Positions 8,712 through 15,342 of a stretch of DNA of 38,678 nt are shown here, piece after piece. Location: positions 5,998-44,675 of the forward strand of contig CADEDM010000015.1 of assembly GCA_902826065.1 (NCBI GenBank), written 5' to 3'. Source of the stretch: an uncultured Acidobacteriota bacterium (lineage in GTDB: Bacteria > Acidobacteriota > Vicinamibacteria > Vicinamibacterales > UBA2999). Both the position numbers and the translations under genes were made by a program. Each line of letters starts with the position of its first letter. Position 1 is the first letter of the stretch. The notes beneath the pieces were generated by a model. The model was not told the DNA's origin and did not search any database. It worked only from the letters and a program-made list of their open reading frames with translations.

Positions 8712-9650
8712 CTAGACGACTGTGGCCGCCGGCACCGGGCCGGACGCCGGCGCCTCCGTCGCCGCCGGATGCACGGCCAGCACCGGGCACGTCGCCCGCC
8801 GCACCACCTCGTTGGTCGTCGAGCCGAACGCGAACACGTCGATGGCGCCGCGGCCGCGCACGCCCATCACGATCACGTCCGCGCGGTCGACGGCGGCGGC
8901 ATCGAGGATGCGCTCGCTCGGTTTGCCGGTGGCGATGCGCTCGTCGAGGCGGCACGACGCGCGCGTCTCGTCGGAGACCGCGTCGCGCAGCACCTGCCGC
9001 GCGTGCGCCTCGCCGAGGCGCTGATACTCGGCGACGTCGAGGGCGCCGAACTCCCCGGCCGCCGGCACCGGCTCGATGACGTAGAGCACCGTGAGCTGGT
9101 GATCGGTCTCGCGCGCGAGCGACAGCGCGTAGGTCAGCGCGTCGGCCGAGGTCGCCGACCCGTCGATCGGGCAGAGGATGCGCGCGAAGCGCACCCCCGA
9201 CTCCGGATGCGCGCCCGGTGGCACCACCATCACGGGACACGGCGCTTTCCGCATCACTTTCTCGGTGACCGAGCCGAGCAGCAGATGCTCGACGCCGCCG
9301 TGGCCGTGCGTGCCGATCACGACCAGGTCGGGCCGCATCTCGCTGGCCGCCGTCAGGATCTCGCGCGCCGGTTGTCCGCCGCGGAGCGTCGTCTCGACCG
9401 GCACGCCGGCGGTGCGTGCCCGGTCGGCGGCGGCCGAGAGATCGGCCAGCGCGGCCTCACGCTGATCCTCGAAGATGCGCGGGTCGACCGGGATCTCGCC
9501 GTAGGGCGCGAGGATTGGCATCGGCGGGTCGACGTGCAGCAGGTGCAGCGACGCCGCGAAGTGACGGGCGATGGCCGTCGCGTAGACCTCGGCCTTCACC
9601 GAGACCGCGGAGAAGTCGGTGGGGCACAGCACCGAGCGCAGCGTCAGCAT
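8712..9650 (-). CDS. Tandem universal stress protein (two UspA domains)
   Basis: 312 residues carrying two UspA folds. Domain 1 begins RSVLCPTDFSAVSVKAEVYA and ends with the ATP-loop pattern GTHGHGGVEHLLLGSVTEKV followed by CPVMVVPP. Domain 2 begins ARILCPIDGSATSADALTYA and ends with GVRGRGAIDVFAFGSTTNEV followed by CPVLAVHP. Both keep the G-2x-G-9x-G-S/T layout of ATP-binding Usp proteins. The role is in stress survival or energy sensing in the cytoplasm; partner proteins are not known. It precedes the CBS gene and its ATG overlaps the stop of a short receiver-like frame (ATGCTGA), suggesting an ancestral three-gene unit. Confidence 0.92.
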   Translation of the reverse strand: MLTLRSVLCPTDFSAVSVKAEVYATAIARHFAASLHLLHVDPPMPILAPYGEIPVDPRIFEDQREAALADLSAAADRARTAGVPVETTLRGGQPAREILTAASEMRPDLVVIGTHGHGGVEHLLLGSVTEKVMRKAPCPVMVVPPGAHPESGVRFARILCPIDGSATSADALTYALSLARETDHQLTVLYVIEPVPAAGEFGALDVAEYQRLGEAHARQVLRDAVSDETRASCRLDERIATGKPSERILDAAAVDRADVIVMGVRGRGAIDVFAFGSTTNEVVRRATCPVLAVHPAATEAPASGPVPAATVV

Positions 9651-9916
9651 GTCCCGAGCTCCCTGGCCACCGAGACGGCGGCGGCCACCCGGTCGAGGTC
9701 CGGCGGTGTCGCGAACAGCGCCCGGGCGCCCTGGGGCCGGGCCTCGGCCAGCGCCGCGGCCACCCGGTATGCGGTCATCATTACCACAGCCCCTTCAGGC
9801 TCGCGGCGACGAATCGCGACGAGTCCCGCCGGCACGCGCCTGTCACGATCGACCCATCTTGGGTAGCCGGTGACACGAACTGAGTCACACACGGTGGAAC
9901 CCTCCGTGGGCCTCAT
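9644..9916 (-). pseudogene. Truncated response-regulator receiver remnant
   Basis: A 90-residue frame whose last 65 residues read like the second half of a receiver domain. PAGLVAIRRREPEGAVVMMTAYR matches helix 3 - beta 4 with the conserved MTAY, and GARALFATPPDLDRVAAAV matches beta 5 - helix 5. The N-terminal half with the acidic pocket and phospho-accepting Asp is absent, and the normally invariant Lys before Pro (KP) is replaced (ATPPDLD). The first 25 residues do not resemble a receiver. It overlaps the universal stress protein start by seven bases. It may be a decayed regulator once co-transcribed with the Usp/CBS genes, or a short expressed leader peptide; I favour decay. Confidence 0.4.
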
Positions 9917-10017
9917 CCGCGGCGCGTCCTTCGAACGACGCCAGATCGCGGCGAGTCTCTGGTACGACCTTCGCTGAACCGCGGGCGGATCGACTGCGAT
10001 CCGTGCGGAGGTTCGTC

Positions 10018-10239
10018 ATGCTGCTCGCCCTGCCGCCGTCCCGCGAGTTCGACGCCGCCCTGGCCGCTGCCCGCCGCGAGTTCGCCGCCCTGCCGGGACT
10101 CACGCTCACCGCCGACCAGGCCGGTCGACTCTGGACACTGGAACCGCCCGTCTGCCGCGCGATGCTGCGCACCCTGGTCGACTGCGGCGATCTCTGCGAG
10201 ACCAGCCGCGGCCAGTATCGCCGGCCGCCGGCGGCCTGA
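10018..10239 (+). CDS. Small winged-helix-like protein
   Basis: 73 residues. The start ATG at 10018 is fixed by GGAGG six bases upstream, which excludes the GTG at 10003. The middle (GLTLTADQAGRLWTLEPPVCRAMLRTLVDCGDLCETSRGQYRR) has the shape of a compact helix-turn-helix followed by a wing: two helices, a turn at the proline, a recognition-like helix and a short basic hairpin. From recall, small proteins of this pattern are common in Acidobacteriota-type genomes without an assigned role. It could bind DNA, but no target is visible. It stands alone, between the divergent receiver remnant and the convergent Yip1-like gene. Confidence 0.65.
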   Translation: MLLALPPSREFDAALAAARREFAALPGLTLTADQAGRLWTLEPPVCRAMLRTLVDCGDLCETSRGQYRRPPAA

Positions 10240-10259
10240 TCCGCGTCGCGCCCTCGCGC

Positions 10260-10291
10260 CACGTGTCGCTAGGAGCACGTGTCGCTAGGAG
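10260..10291. repeat. Perfect 16-bp tandem duplication
   Basis: CACGTGTCGCTAGGAG occurs twice head to tail (10260-10275 and 10276-10291). The right copy supplies the stop codon of the minus-strand Yip1-like gene, and the left copy gives a second possible stop in the duplicated sequence. It looks like a recent slippage duplication. Confidence 0.95.
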
Positions 10292-10818
10292 ACCTGGCGG
10301 GCCATCACGAGCCCCATGACCACGGCCGCGCCCATTGACACGACCCATCCGAGCAGGCTGAGCAGCACCGCGCGTCCCGTCGTGGTGTAGTCGAACGCTT
10401 GTCGTACCGCGATCACCATCGCCGCCACCATCCACACCGACGTCAGCGGCAGCACCAGCCACCGCGAGTTGCCGAACACCTCGAAGGCCCGGAAGACGCC
10501 CGGCGCTGCGGCGAATCCAAGCGTGCGGAGCACCTCGCCCATGTCGGTCGAGGTGGTGCGTTCCTTCAGCACGGCGGTGCCGAGCAACGTGAGCAGCAGC
10601 GCCCAACCGACCCAGGCCAGCAGTGAGGCGCCCGCGACGGCCACCAGCACCGGGCGCGCATCGGCACCGAGGCCCGCGTGGCCGATGCCGGCGGCCACCG
10701 CCGCAGCCAGCACGACCAATGCGGCCTGCCAGGTGGCGCCGTGGTCGGCTTCCACTTCTTCGAACACGCCCGGGTTGAGGGCGAGAGCCGCCAGGAAGCG
10801 GCGGAGCAGTGTGGCCAT
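10285..10818 (-). CDS. Yip1-family integral membrane protein
   Basis: 177 residues with about five hydrophobic helices. The start at 10818 follows GGAGG nine bases upstream; a longer frame to 10923 lacks support. The N-terminus (ATLLRRFLAALALNPGVFEEVEAD) and the later sequence (GEVLRTLGFAAAPGVFRAFEV, then WMVAAMVIAVRQAFDYTTTGRAVLLSLLGW) match the bacterial Yip1/YIF1-like membrane family. Function in bacteria is unassigned. The gene ends at the 16-bp tandem repeat and converges on the small winged-helix gene. No operon partner is visible. Confidence 0.75.
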   Translation of the reverse strand: MATLLRRFLAALALNPGVFEEVEADHGATWQAALVVLAAAVAAGIGHAGLGADARPVLVAVAGASLLAWVGWALLLTLLGTAVLKERTTSTDMGEVLRTLGFAAAPGVFRAFEVFGNSRWLVLPLTSVWMVAAMVIAVRQAFDYTTTGRAVLLSLLGWVVSMGAAVVMGLVMARQVS

Positions 10819-10953
10819 GAGGTGATGCCTCCGCCCGTCCAGCTTCGCAAACTTCGTGCCCCGATCCACGGCGGTCACGCTGCGCGCGTGACATTCGCGG
10901 ACATCTTCATCGGCTCGCCGCATCGTCCGTAACCAACGGCCGCATCGGGAGAG

Positions 10954-10959
10954 TAAGAT
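10954..10959 (+). promoter_or_regulatory. Candidate -10 hexamer (TAAGAT) for the thioredoxin-fold gene
   Basis: GAGTAAGAT precedes the ATG at 10981 by 21 bases, leaving a short leader with GGGAG as a weak ribosome site. The same nine bases recur at 26471. No good -35 is visible. Confidence 0.35.
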
Positions 10960-10980
10960 GTCGGCCCGGGAGTCGAGTCA

Positions 10981-11997
10981 ATGCTGTTCAGCACGCGCAT
11001 GGGGTCGTTCGTGATCGTGGCGGCAGTCGTGGCCGCGCCGCTGGCCGCATCGGCGCAGACGCCCGCGCCGGCGCCCGCCGCGGCAGCGGCGAAGGCGCCG
11101 AGTATCATCGCCGACGTGCGCGCGGCGATCGCGAAGAACGACTTCGCCGGCGGCGAGCAGCAGCTGGCCGCCTACCGGAAAGACAAAGGGACGACGCCCG
11201 AGGCCCTCGAAGCGCTGTCGTGGCTGGGCCGTGGCGCACTCGCGGCGGGGAAGCTGGACGCCGCCGACGGCTACGCCGAGCAGGCCTATGACCTGTCGGT
11301 GGCGGCGCTGAAGACGCGCAAGATGGACGACGAGCCGCGCCTGCCGATCGCCATCGGTGCGGCCATCGAGGTGCGGGCCCACGTGGCGGCGCAGAAGGGC
11401 GCGCGCGCCGACGCCATCCAGTTCCTGCAGGACGAGCTGTCGACCTACCGTGCGACCTCGATCCGCACGCGCATCCAGAAGAACCTCAACCTGCTGTCGC
11501 TCGAAGGCAAGGCGGCGCCGGCGCTGCAGATGCCCGAGTTCATCGGCGCCACGAAGCCGGCGGCGCTCGCCGCCCTCAAGGGCAAGCCGGTGGTGCTGTT
11601 CTTCTGGGCGCACTGGTGTCCCGACTGCAAGGCGATGAGCGGCACGCTCGACACCCTGCGCCAGCGCTACGGCGCACGCGGCCTGCAGATCGTATCGCCG
11701 ACGCAGCGCTACGGCTACGTCGCTGCCAGGCGCACGGCGCCCGCGTCGGAGGAGATGGCCTACATCCAGTCGATCCGCGACCAGTTCTATCCGTGGATGG
11801 CGGCCGAGATGGTGCCGGTGAGCGAGGAGAACTTCAGGACGTATGGCGCCAGCACGTCGCCCACCGTGGTGCTCGTCGATCGCGCCGGCGTCGTGCGCTT
11901 GTATCACCCCGGGCAGATGACGCTCGACGAGATCGAGCCGCACGTGAAGGCCATCGTCGACGGCCGTCCCGTCACCTCCAGCGGCCGCGGCCGTTAG
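10981..11997 (+). CDS. Secreted TlpA/thioredoxin-fold protein with N-terminal helical repeat region
   Basis: 338 residues. A signal peptide (SFVIVAAVVAAPLAASAQ, cleavage near residue 26) is followed by an Ala/Pro-rich linker. A helical region with TPR-like character follows (about 40-175), and then a thioredoxin-like domain from about 178. Its redox motif is WAHWCPDCKAM (Cys213, Cys216), and a cis-proline candidate lies in ASTSPTVVLVD. The CPDC pair is unlike the CGPC of thioredoxin or the CPPC of many TlpA proteins. It probably acts as a periplasmic or envelope thiol oxidoreductase. It stands alone and converges on the DUF3052 gene with a six-base gap. Confidence 0.83.
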   Translation: MLFSTRMGSFVIVAAVVAAPLAASAQTPAPAPAAAAAKAPSIIADVRAAIAKNDFAGGEQQLAAYRKDKGTTPEALEALSWLGRGALAAGKLDAADGYAEQAYDLSVAALKTRKMDDEPRLPIAIGAAIEVRAHVAAQKGARADAIQFLQDELSTYRATSIRTRIQKNLNLLSLEGKAAPALQMPEFIGATKPAALAALKGKPVVLFFWAHWCPDCKAMSGTLDTLRQRYGARGLQIVSPTQRYGYVAARRTAPASEEMAYIQSIRDQFYPWMAAEMVPVSEENFRTYGASTSPTVVLVDRAGVVRLYHPGQMTLDEIEPHVKAIVDGRPVTSSGRGR

Positions 11998-12003
11998 CTG
12001 GCG

Positions 12004-12777
12004 TTAGCGCCGGCGGCGTTTGAAGGCCAGGCCCGACCACGTCGGGTCGATGCTGCACACCTTGAAGTCGACCAGGCCGGCCGCCAGGCCGGAGTCGCGG
12101 ACGTCGTTGCCGTTCAGGTCGGTGGCGACGCCCGACGAGCCCTTCGGCCACGCCAGCCAGGCTGTCTGCTTCGTGACGAGGGCCGCGAGCCGCGCCAGTG
12201 CCACCGCCAGTTCACGCCGGCTGCGCACGAACCACACGAAGCGATGGGCATCGGCCGAGACCGTGGCGGTGAGTCGCGTGCCCTTCGGCAGCGGCCCGAG
12301 CAACCCCGCGAACCCCGGCGGTGCGCTCACGGCGGCCACCGTCTCGCCGGCGGCGATGCCCAGCTTCTGCGCGAGCGTGCGCGCCGCGTAGAGGCGATCG
12401 GCGGGGACGATGGGCCTGACCGGCGTGGTCTTCGGGGCCTTGGCGAGCGCCGTCCTGAGCCGGCCCCACGAGGCGTAGGTGGCGTCGGGCAGCACCTCTT
12501 TCATGCGCGCCACGGCCTCGGGGGTGCCACCGGCGAAGACGATGGGACGCTGCCGCGTGGCCGGGCTCGATCGCAAGGCCATGGCGATCTCGCGCCCGTG
12601 CGAGGGCCGTCGATCCAGCGCGATCAGGAAGGCCTCGGCGTCTCCGGCGCGCAACGCCCGCATCAGGGGCGTGCCGGTGAGGTCGGGGAGGAACGTGACG
12701 GCGTGGCCCAGCGCGGTCAGCGCCGCCACGCGGGCGCGCGCGTCCTCCGGATCCCAGTGCACCAGATGGACGCGCAT
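12004..12777 (-). CDS. DUF3052 protein with N-terminal receiver-like domain
   Basis: 257 residues. Residues about 1-115 look like a receiver-type alpha/beta domain (VRVHLVHWDPEDARARVAAL, AFLIALDRRPSHGREIAMAL with Asp in the phospho-acceptor position, then RPIVFAGG). The second half is a DUF3052 domain: KLGIAAGETVAAVSAPPGFAGLLGPLP, FVWFVRSRRELAVAL, AWLAWPKGSSGVATDLNGNDVR and GLVDFKVCSIDPTWSGLAFKRR. DUF3052 has no assigned reaction. The start ATG at 12777 lies 11 bp after the OsmC stop, so the two genes form an operon. The domain pairing suggests a signalling or stress role but this is inference. A longer frame to 13830 is a shadow across OsmC. Confidence 0.78.
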   Translation of the reverse strand: MRVHLVHWDPEDARARVAALTALGHAVTFLPDLTGTPLMRALRAGDAEAFLIALDRRPSHGREIAMALRSSPATRQRPIVFAGGTPEAVARMKEVLPDATYASWGRLRTALAKAPKTTPVRPIVPADRLYAARTLAQKLGIAAGETVAAVSAPPGFAGLLGPLPKGTRLTATVSADAHRFVWFVRSRRELAVALARLAALVTKQTAWLAWPKGSSGVATDLNGNDVRDSGLAAGLVDFKVCSIDPTWSGLAFKRRRR

Positions 12778-12788
12778 CGCCCGTGGAA

Positions 12789-13211
12789 CTAGACCAGCGT
12801 GGCCTTCAGCGTGATCTCGTTGGCGGCCAGCGCCCGGGAGATGATGCAGCCGCTCTTGGTGCTTTCGGCGTGCTGCTGGAAGGTCGCGGCATCGACGCCG
12901 GGCACCGAGGCAACCACGTCGAGGTCGATGCGCGTGATCTTGAAGCCGCTGTCGTCCTTGCCGAGGTGGACGCTGGCCGTGGTCTTCACCGAGGTGGCGG
13001 TGTGGCCGGCCTTCGCGAGCGAGTTGGCCAGCGCCATCGAGAAGCAGCCGGCGTGCGCCGCGCCCAGCAGTTCCTCGGGGTTGGCCCCGGGCGTCTCGCC
13101 GAACCGGGTGGCGAATGAATAGTCGCCTTCCCAGGCACCGCTGCCCAGCGCCACGTGGCCCGCGCCGCCCATCAAATCGCCCTTCCACTCCGCCGTCGCC
13201 GTGCGTGCCAT
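12789..13211 (-). CDS. osmC: OsmC-family peroxiredoxin
   Basis: 140 residues with both redox cysteines of the OsmC/Ohr fold. Cys56 lies in AAHAGCFSMAL and Cys122 in STKSGCIISRAL. The N-terminal ARTATAEWKGDLMGGAGHVALG and the ETPGANPEELLGAAHA segment are typical of the OsmC branch rather than Ohr. It reduces organic hydroperoxides in the cytoplasm. The start at 13211 is set by AAGGAG five bases upstream, dropping eight residues of a longer frame. It leads a two-gene operon with the DUF3052 protein. Confidence 0.92.
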   Translation of the reverse strand: MARTATAEWKGDLMGGAGHVALGSGAWEGDYSFATRFGETPGANPEELLGAAHAGCFSMALANSLAKAGHTATSVKTTASVHLGKDDSGFKITRIDLDVVASVPGVDAATFQQHAESTKSGCIISRALAANEITLKATLV

Positions 13212-13325
13212 GCCTGCTCCTTGTCGCTCGCGCACCCAGGTCCGGTAGATGCCGGAGGGTGCGCCGAAAGGGGTAGCGTAGCACGCCCGATCGGCGCGCC
13301 GGATGACGGACGGCGGCGCCGGTCG

Positions 13326-13673
13326 CTAGCGCGGCTGGGGGTGTTCGCGGTCGCGGATGATGAAGAGCTTCTCGCCGGGCTTGATCATGCCCAGATCGCG
13401 GCGGGCCAGCTCTTCGATCGTCGCCGGATCCTCGCGGAACCGGCGCGTCTGGTCGAGCAGCCGCTGATTCTCGAGGCGGCGGGCGTCGACGTCGGCTTCC
13501 AGGGCGCGGCGCTCGTCGCGGACGCGCATCAGCGCGAAGACGCCCTTGTCGCCGAGCACCGCGTCCACCAGCACGATCGCCGTGAGGATGAGCAGCCCGA
13601 CGCGCAGCAGCCGCTGGCCGCGCTGGGGCGTCCCGGCGGTCTGAGCGGCGTCGCGATCGGTCTCGGCGGCCAT
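13326..13673 (-). CDS. FtsB/DivIC-family septum formation initiator
   Basis: 115 residues with the full FtsB/DivIC plan. A short cytoplasmic tail is followed by one transmembrane helix (about 22-41, LLRVGLLILTAIVLVDAVLG). A coiled coil comes next (about 50-82, MRVRDERRALEADVDARRLE), and then the conserved end IEELARRDLGMIKPGEKLFII. The family links FtsL and FtsQ in the divisome on the periplasmic face. The start at 13673 gives the usual tail length; an upstream in-frame ATG would add residues encoded by the GTACAAG-repeat region. No ftsL or eno neighbour is present. It diverges from cutA. Confidence 0.88.
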   Translation of the reverse strand: MAAETDRDAAQTAGTPQRGQRLLRVGLLILTAIVLVDAVLGDKGVFALMRVRDERRALEADVDARRLENQRLLDQTRRFREDPATIEELARRDLGMIKPGEKLFIIRDREHPQPR

Positions 13674-13706
13674 TGGCGATGACAGAATAGCGGGTCGGTT
13701 CACGAA

Positions 13707-13766
13707 GTACAAGGGCTTTGTACCGCGCCGCGCACAAAAGTACAAGAACTTCTTCGAGAGTACAAG
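13707..13766. promoter_or_regulatory. GTACAAG box array between ftsB-like and cutA genes
   Basis: GTACAAG occurs at 13707-13713, 13740-13746 and 13760-13766. A fourth, inverted copy (CTTTGTAC, 13716-13723) forms a palindrome with the first: GTACAA-5 bp-TTGTAC. The second and third copies are spaced exactly 20 bp, two helical turns, and the last overlaps the cutA GTG. This lies in a 92-bp divergent intergenic region, so an operator for a dimeric regulator is plausible. No regulator gene is adjacent. Confidence 0.5.
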
Positions 13767-14101
13767 TGGAAAACGACAGCCCGCTCTGTCTCGTGTTGAC
13801 GACCTGGCCCGCCGAGCGCGACGCCGACACCTTCGCGCGGGGTCTCGTGGACGCGCGCCTGGCCGCGTGCGTGCACGTGCTGCCGGCCGGAAGCTCGACG
13901 TATCGCTGGCAGGGCGCCGTGGACGGCGCCCGCGAGCATCAGGTGATCGTGAAGACGACGCGCGCGGCGCTGGCGGCGCTCGAAGCGCAGGTGCGGGCCG
14001 CCCATCCCTACGAGGTGCCCGAGTGGCTCGTGCTCGAGGTCACCGCAGGCGAGGCCTACGGCGACTGGCTGCGCGACAGCGTCGCCGCCGAGGGCGGCTG
14101 A
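13766..14101 (+). CDS. cutA: CutA divalent-cation tolerance protein
   Basis: 111 residues, the usual CutA length. It begins at GTG 13766, six bases after GAGAG; an upstream ATG would translate the repeat region. The family pattern is clear: LCLVLTTWPAERDADTFARGLVDARLAACVHVLP, then YRWQGAVDGAREHQVIVKTT and AAHPYEVPEWLVLEV. CutA proteins form trimers and are linked to metal tolerance, although the biochemical role is unsettled. The stop and the stop of the convergent cystathionine enzyme share a short hairpin. Confidence 0.93.
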   Translation: MENDSPLCLVLTTWPAERDADTFARGLVDARLAACVHVLPAGSSTYRWQGAVDGAREHQVIVKTTRAALAALEAQVRAAHPYEVPEWLVLEVTAGEAYGDWLRDSVAAEGG

Positions 14102-14116
14102 GCCTGGGCGCAGGCT
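14101..14116. terminator. Short bidirectional hairpin between convergent genes
   Basis: AGCCTG-GGCG-CAGGCT forms a six-base-pair stem with a four-base loop, spanning the ends of cutA and the cystathionine enzyme gene. There is no T-run, so it is a weak terminator at best. Confidence 0.35.
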
Positions 14117-15266
14117 AGGCCAGCGCCTGGGTCAGGTCGTCGATGAGGTCGGCGGGATCCTCGATGCCCACTGAGACGCGCAACAGGCCGTCGCTGATGC
14201 CGAGGCGTTCACGGCGATCGGGCGGCACCGAGGCGTGGGTCATCATGGCCGGGTGCGAGATCAGCGTCTCGACCCCGCCGAGGCTCTCTGCCAGCGCCAT
14301 CAGCCGCACCTTGCCCAGCACCGCGCGGGCGCGGTCGAGTGAGCCGACGTCGAACGAGATCAACCCGCCGAAGCCCTGCATCTGCCGGCTGGCCAGCCCG
14401 TGATGTGGATGGGAGGGCAGCCCCGGGTAGATCGTGCGCGTGACCTTCGGGTGCGCCACCAGGAACTCGGCCAGCCGCATCGTGTTGGCGTTGGTGCGCT
14501 CCATGCGCACCGTCAGCGTCTTGGTGCCGCGCAGCACCAGCCAGCTGTCCATCGGGCCCAGGATGGCGCCGGCGGCGTTCTGCACGAAGCGCAGCCACTC
14601 GATGTCGTCGTCGTGGCGAGCCACGACGATGCCGCCCACCGAGTCGCTGTGGCCGTTGAGGAACTTGGTGGTGCTGTGGAGCACCAGGTCGGCGCCCAGC
14701 AGCAGCGGCCGCTGCACGCACGGGCTGGCAAAGGTGTTGTCGACGACGACCCGGACGCCGTGCCGGTGGGCGATCTCGCTGGCGGCGGCGATGTCGGTCA
14801 CCGAGAGCATCGGGTTGGTGGGCGACTCGAGGAACAGGTACTTCGTGGCCGGCCGCAGCGCCGGCGCGATCGCGTCGAGATCCGAGGTGTCGACGTAGGT
14901 GAAGTCGAGACCGAACTTGCGCCGCACCCGCTCGAACAGCCGGAACGTGCCGCCGTAGGTGTTGTCGCTGACGACCACGTGGTCGCCCGACTGCAGCCGC
15001 GTGAGCACGGTGTCGATGGCGGCCATGCCCGAGGCGAACGCGAAGCCGGCGCTGCCGCCCTCGATCGCCGCGACGTTGGCTTCGAGCGCTGCCCGCGTCG
15101 GGTTGTGCGTGCGCCCGTACTCGAAGCCCTTGTGCTGGCCCAGCCCTTCCTGCACGTACGTCGACGTCTGATAGATCGGCGTGATGATCGCGCCGGTCGT
15201 CGGATCGGGCTCCTGGCCGGCGTGAACGCAGATGGTGGCGAAGCGGGCGGACGCGGGAAGTTTCAC
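14115..15266 (-). CDS. Cystathionine gamma-synthase / gamma-lyase family enzyme
   Basis: 383 residues from a GTG start. It is a full Cys/Met-metabolism PLP enzyme: YGRTHNPTR (Tyr50, Arg52 phosphate contacts), FASGMAAIDTVL, DNTYGGT, VVDNTFASP (Asp176) and the Schiff-base lysine K201 in LHSTTKFLNGHSD. The C-terminal SLGGVETLISHPAMMTHASVP is the family substrate-carboxylate region. It catalyses either cystathionine formation from an activated homoserine or the reverse-direction cleavage to cysteine. The sequence does not separate MetB from a gamma-lyase with confidence. It is a single gene, divergent from the SpoIIE phosphatase gene; no SAM-type riboswitch is seen upstream. Confidence 0.9.
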   Translation of the reverse strand: MKLPASARFATICVHAGQEPDPTTGAIITPIYQTSTYVQEGLGQHKGFEYGRTHNPTRAALEANVAAIEGGSAGFAFASGMAAIDTVLTRLQSGDHVVVSDNTYGGTFRLFERVRRKFGLDFTYVDTSDLDAIAPALRPATKYLFLESPTNPMLSVTDIAAASEIAHRHGVRVVVDNTFASPCVQRPLLLGADLVLHSTTKFLNGHSDSVGGIVVARHDDDIEWLRFVQNAAGAILGPMDSWLVLRGTKTLTVRMERTNANTMRLAEFLVAHPKVTRTIYPGLPSHPHHGLASRQMQGFGGLISFDVGSLDRARAVLGKVRLMALAESLGGVETLISHPAMMTHASVPPDRRERLGISDGLLRVSVGIEDPADLIDDLTQALA

Positions 15267-15284
15267 GGCCCGGCCACGTTACTC

Positions 15285-15293
15285 TGATATCAT
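15285..15293 (+). promoter_or_regulatory. Extended -10 promoter of the SpoIIE phosphatase gene
   Basis: TGATATCAT fits an extended -10 (TG-n-TATCAT) 50 bp before the ATG at 15343, giving a leader of roughly 43 bases. No good -35 is visible, as expected for extended -10 promoters. Confidence 0.4.
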
Positions 15294-15342
15294 TCGACGT
15301 GGCAATCGGTGGCGCGCCGCTCTTGCGCCGCGCACCTCGCGA

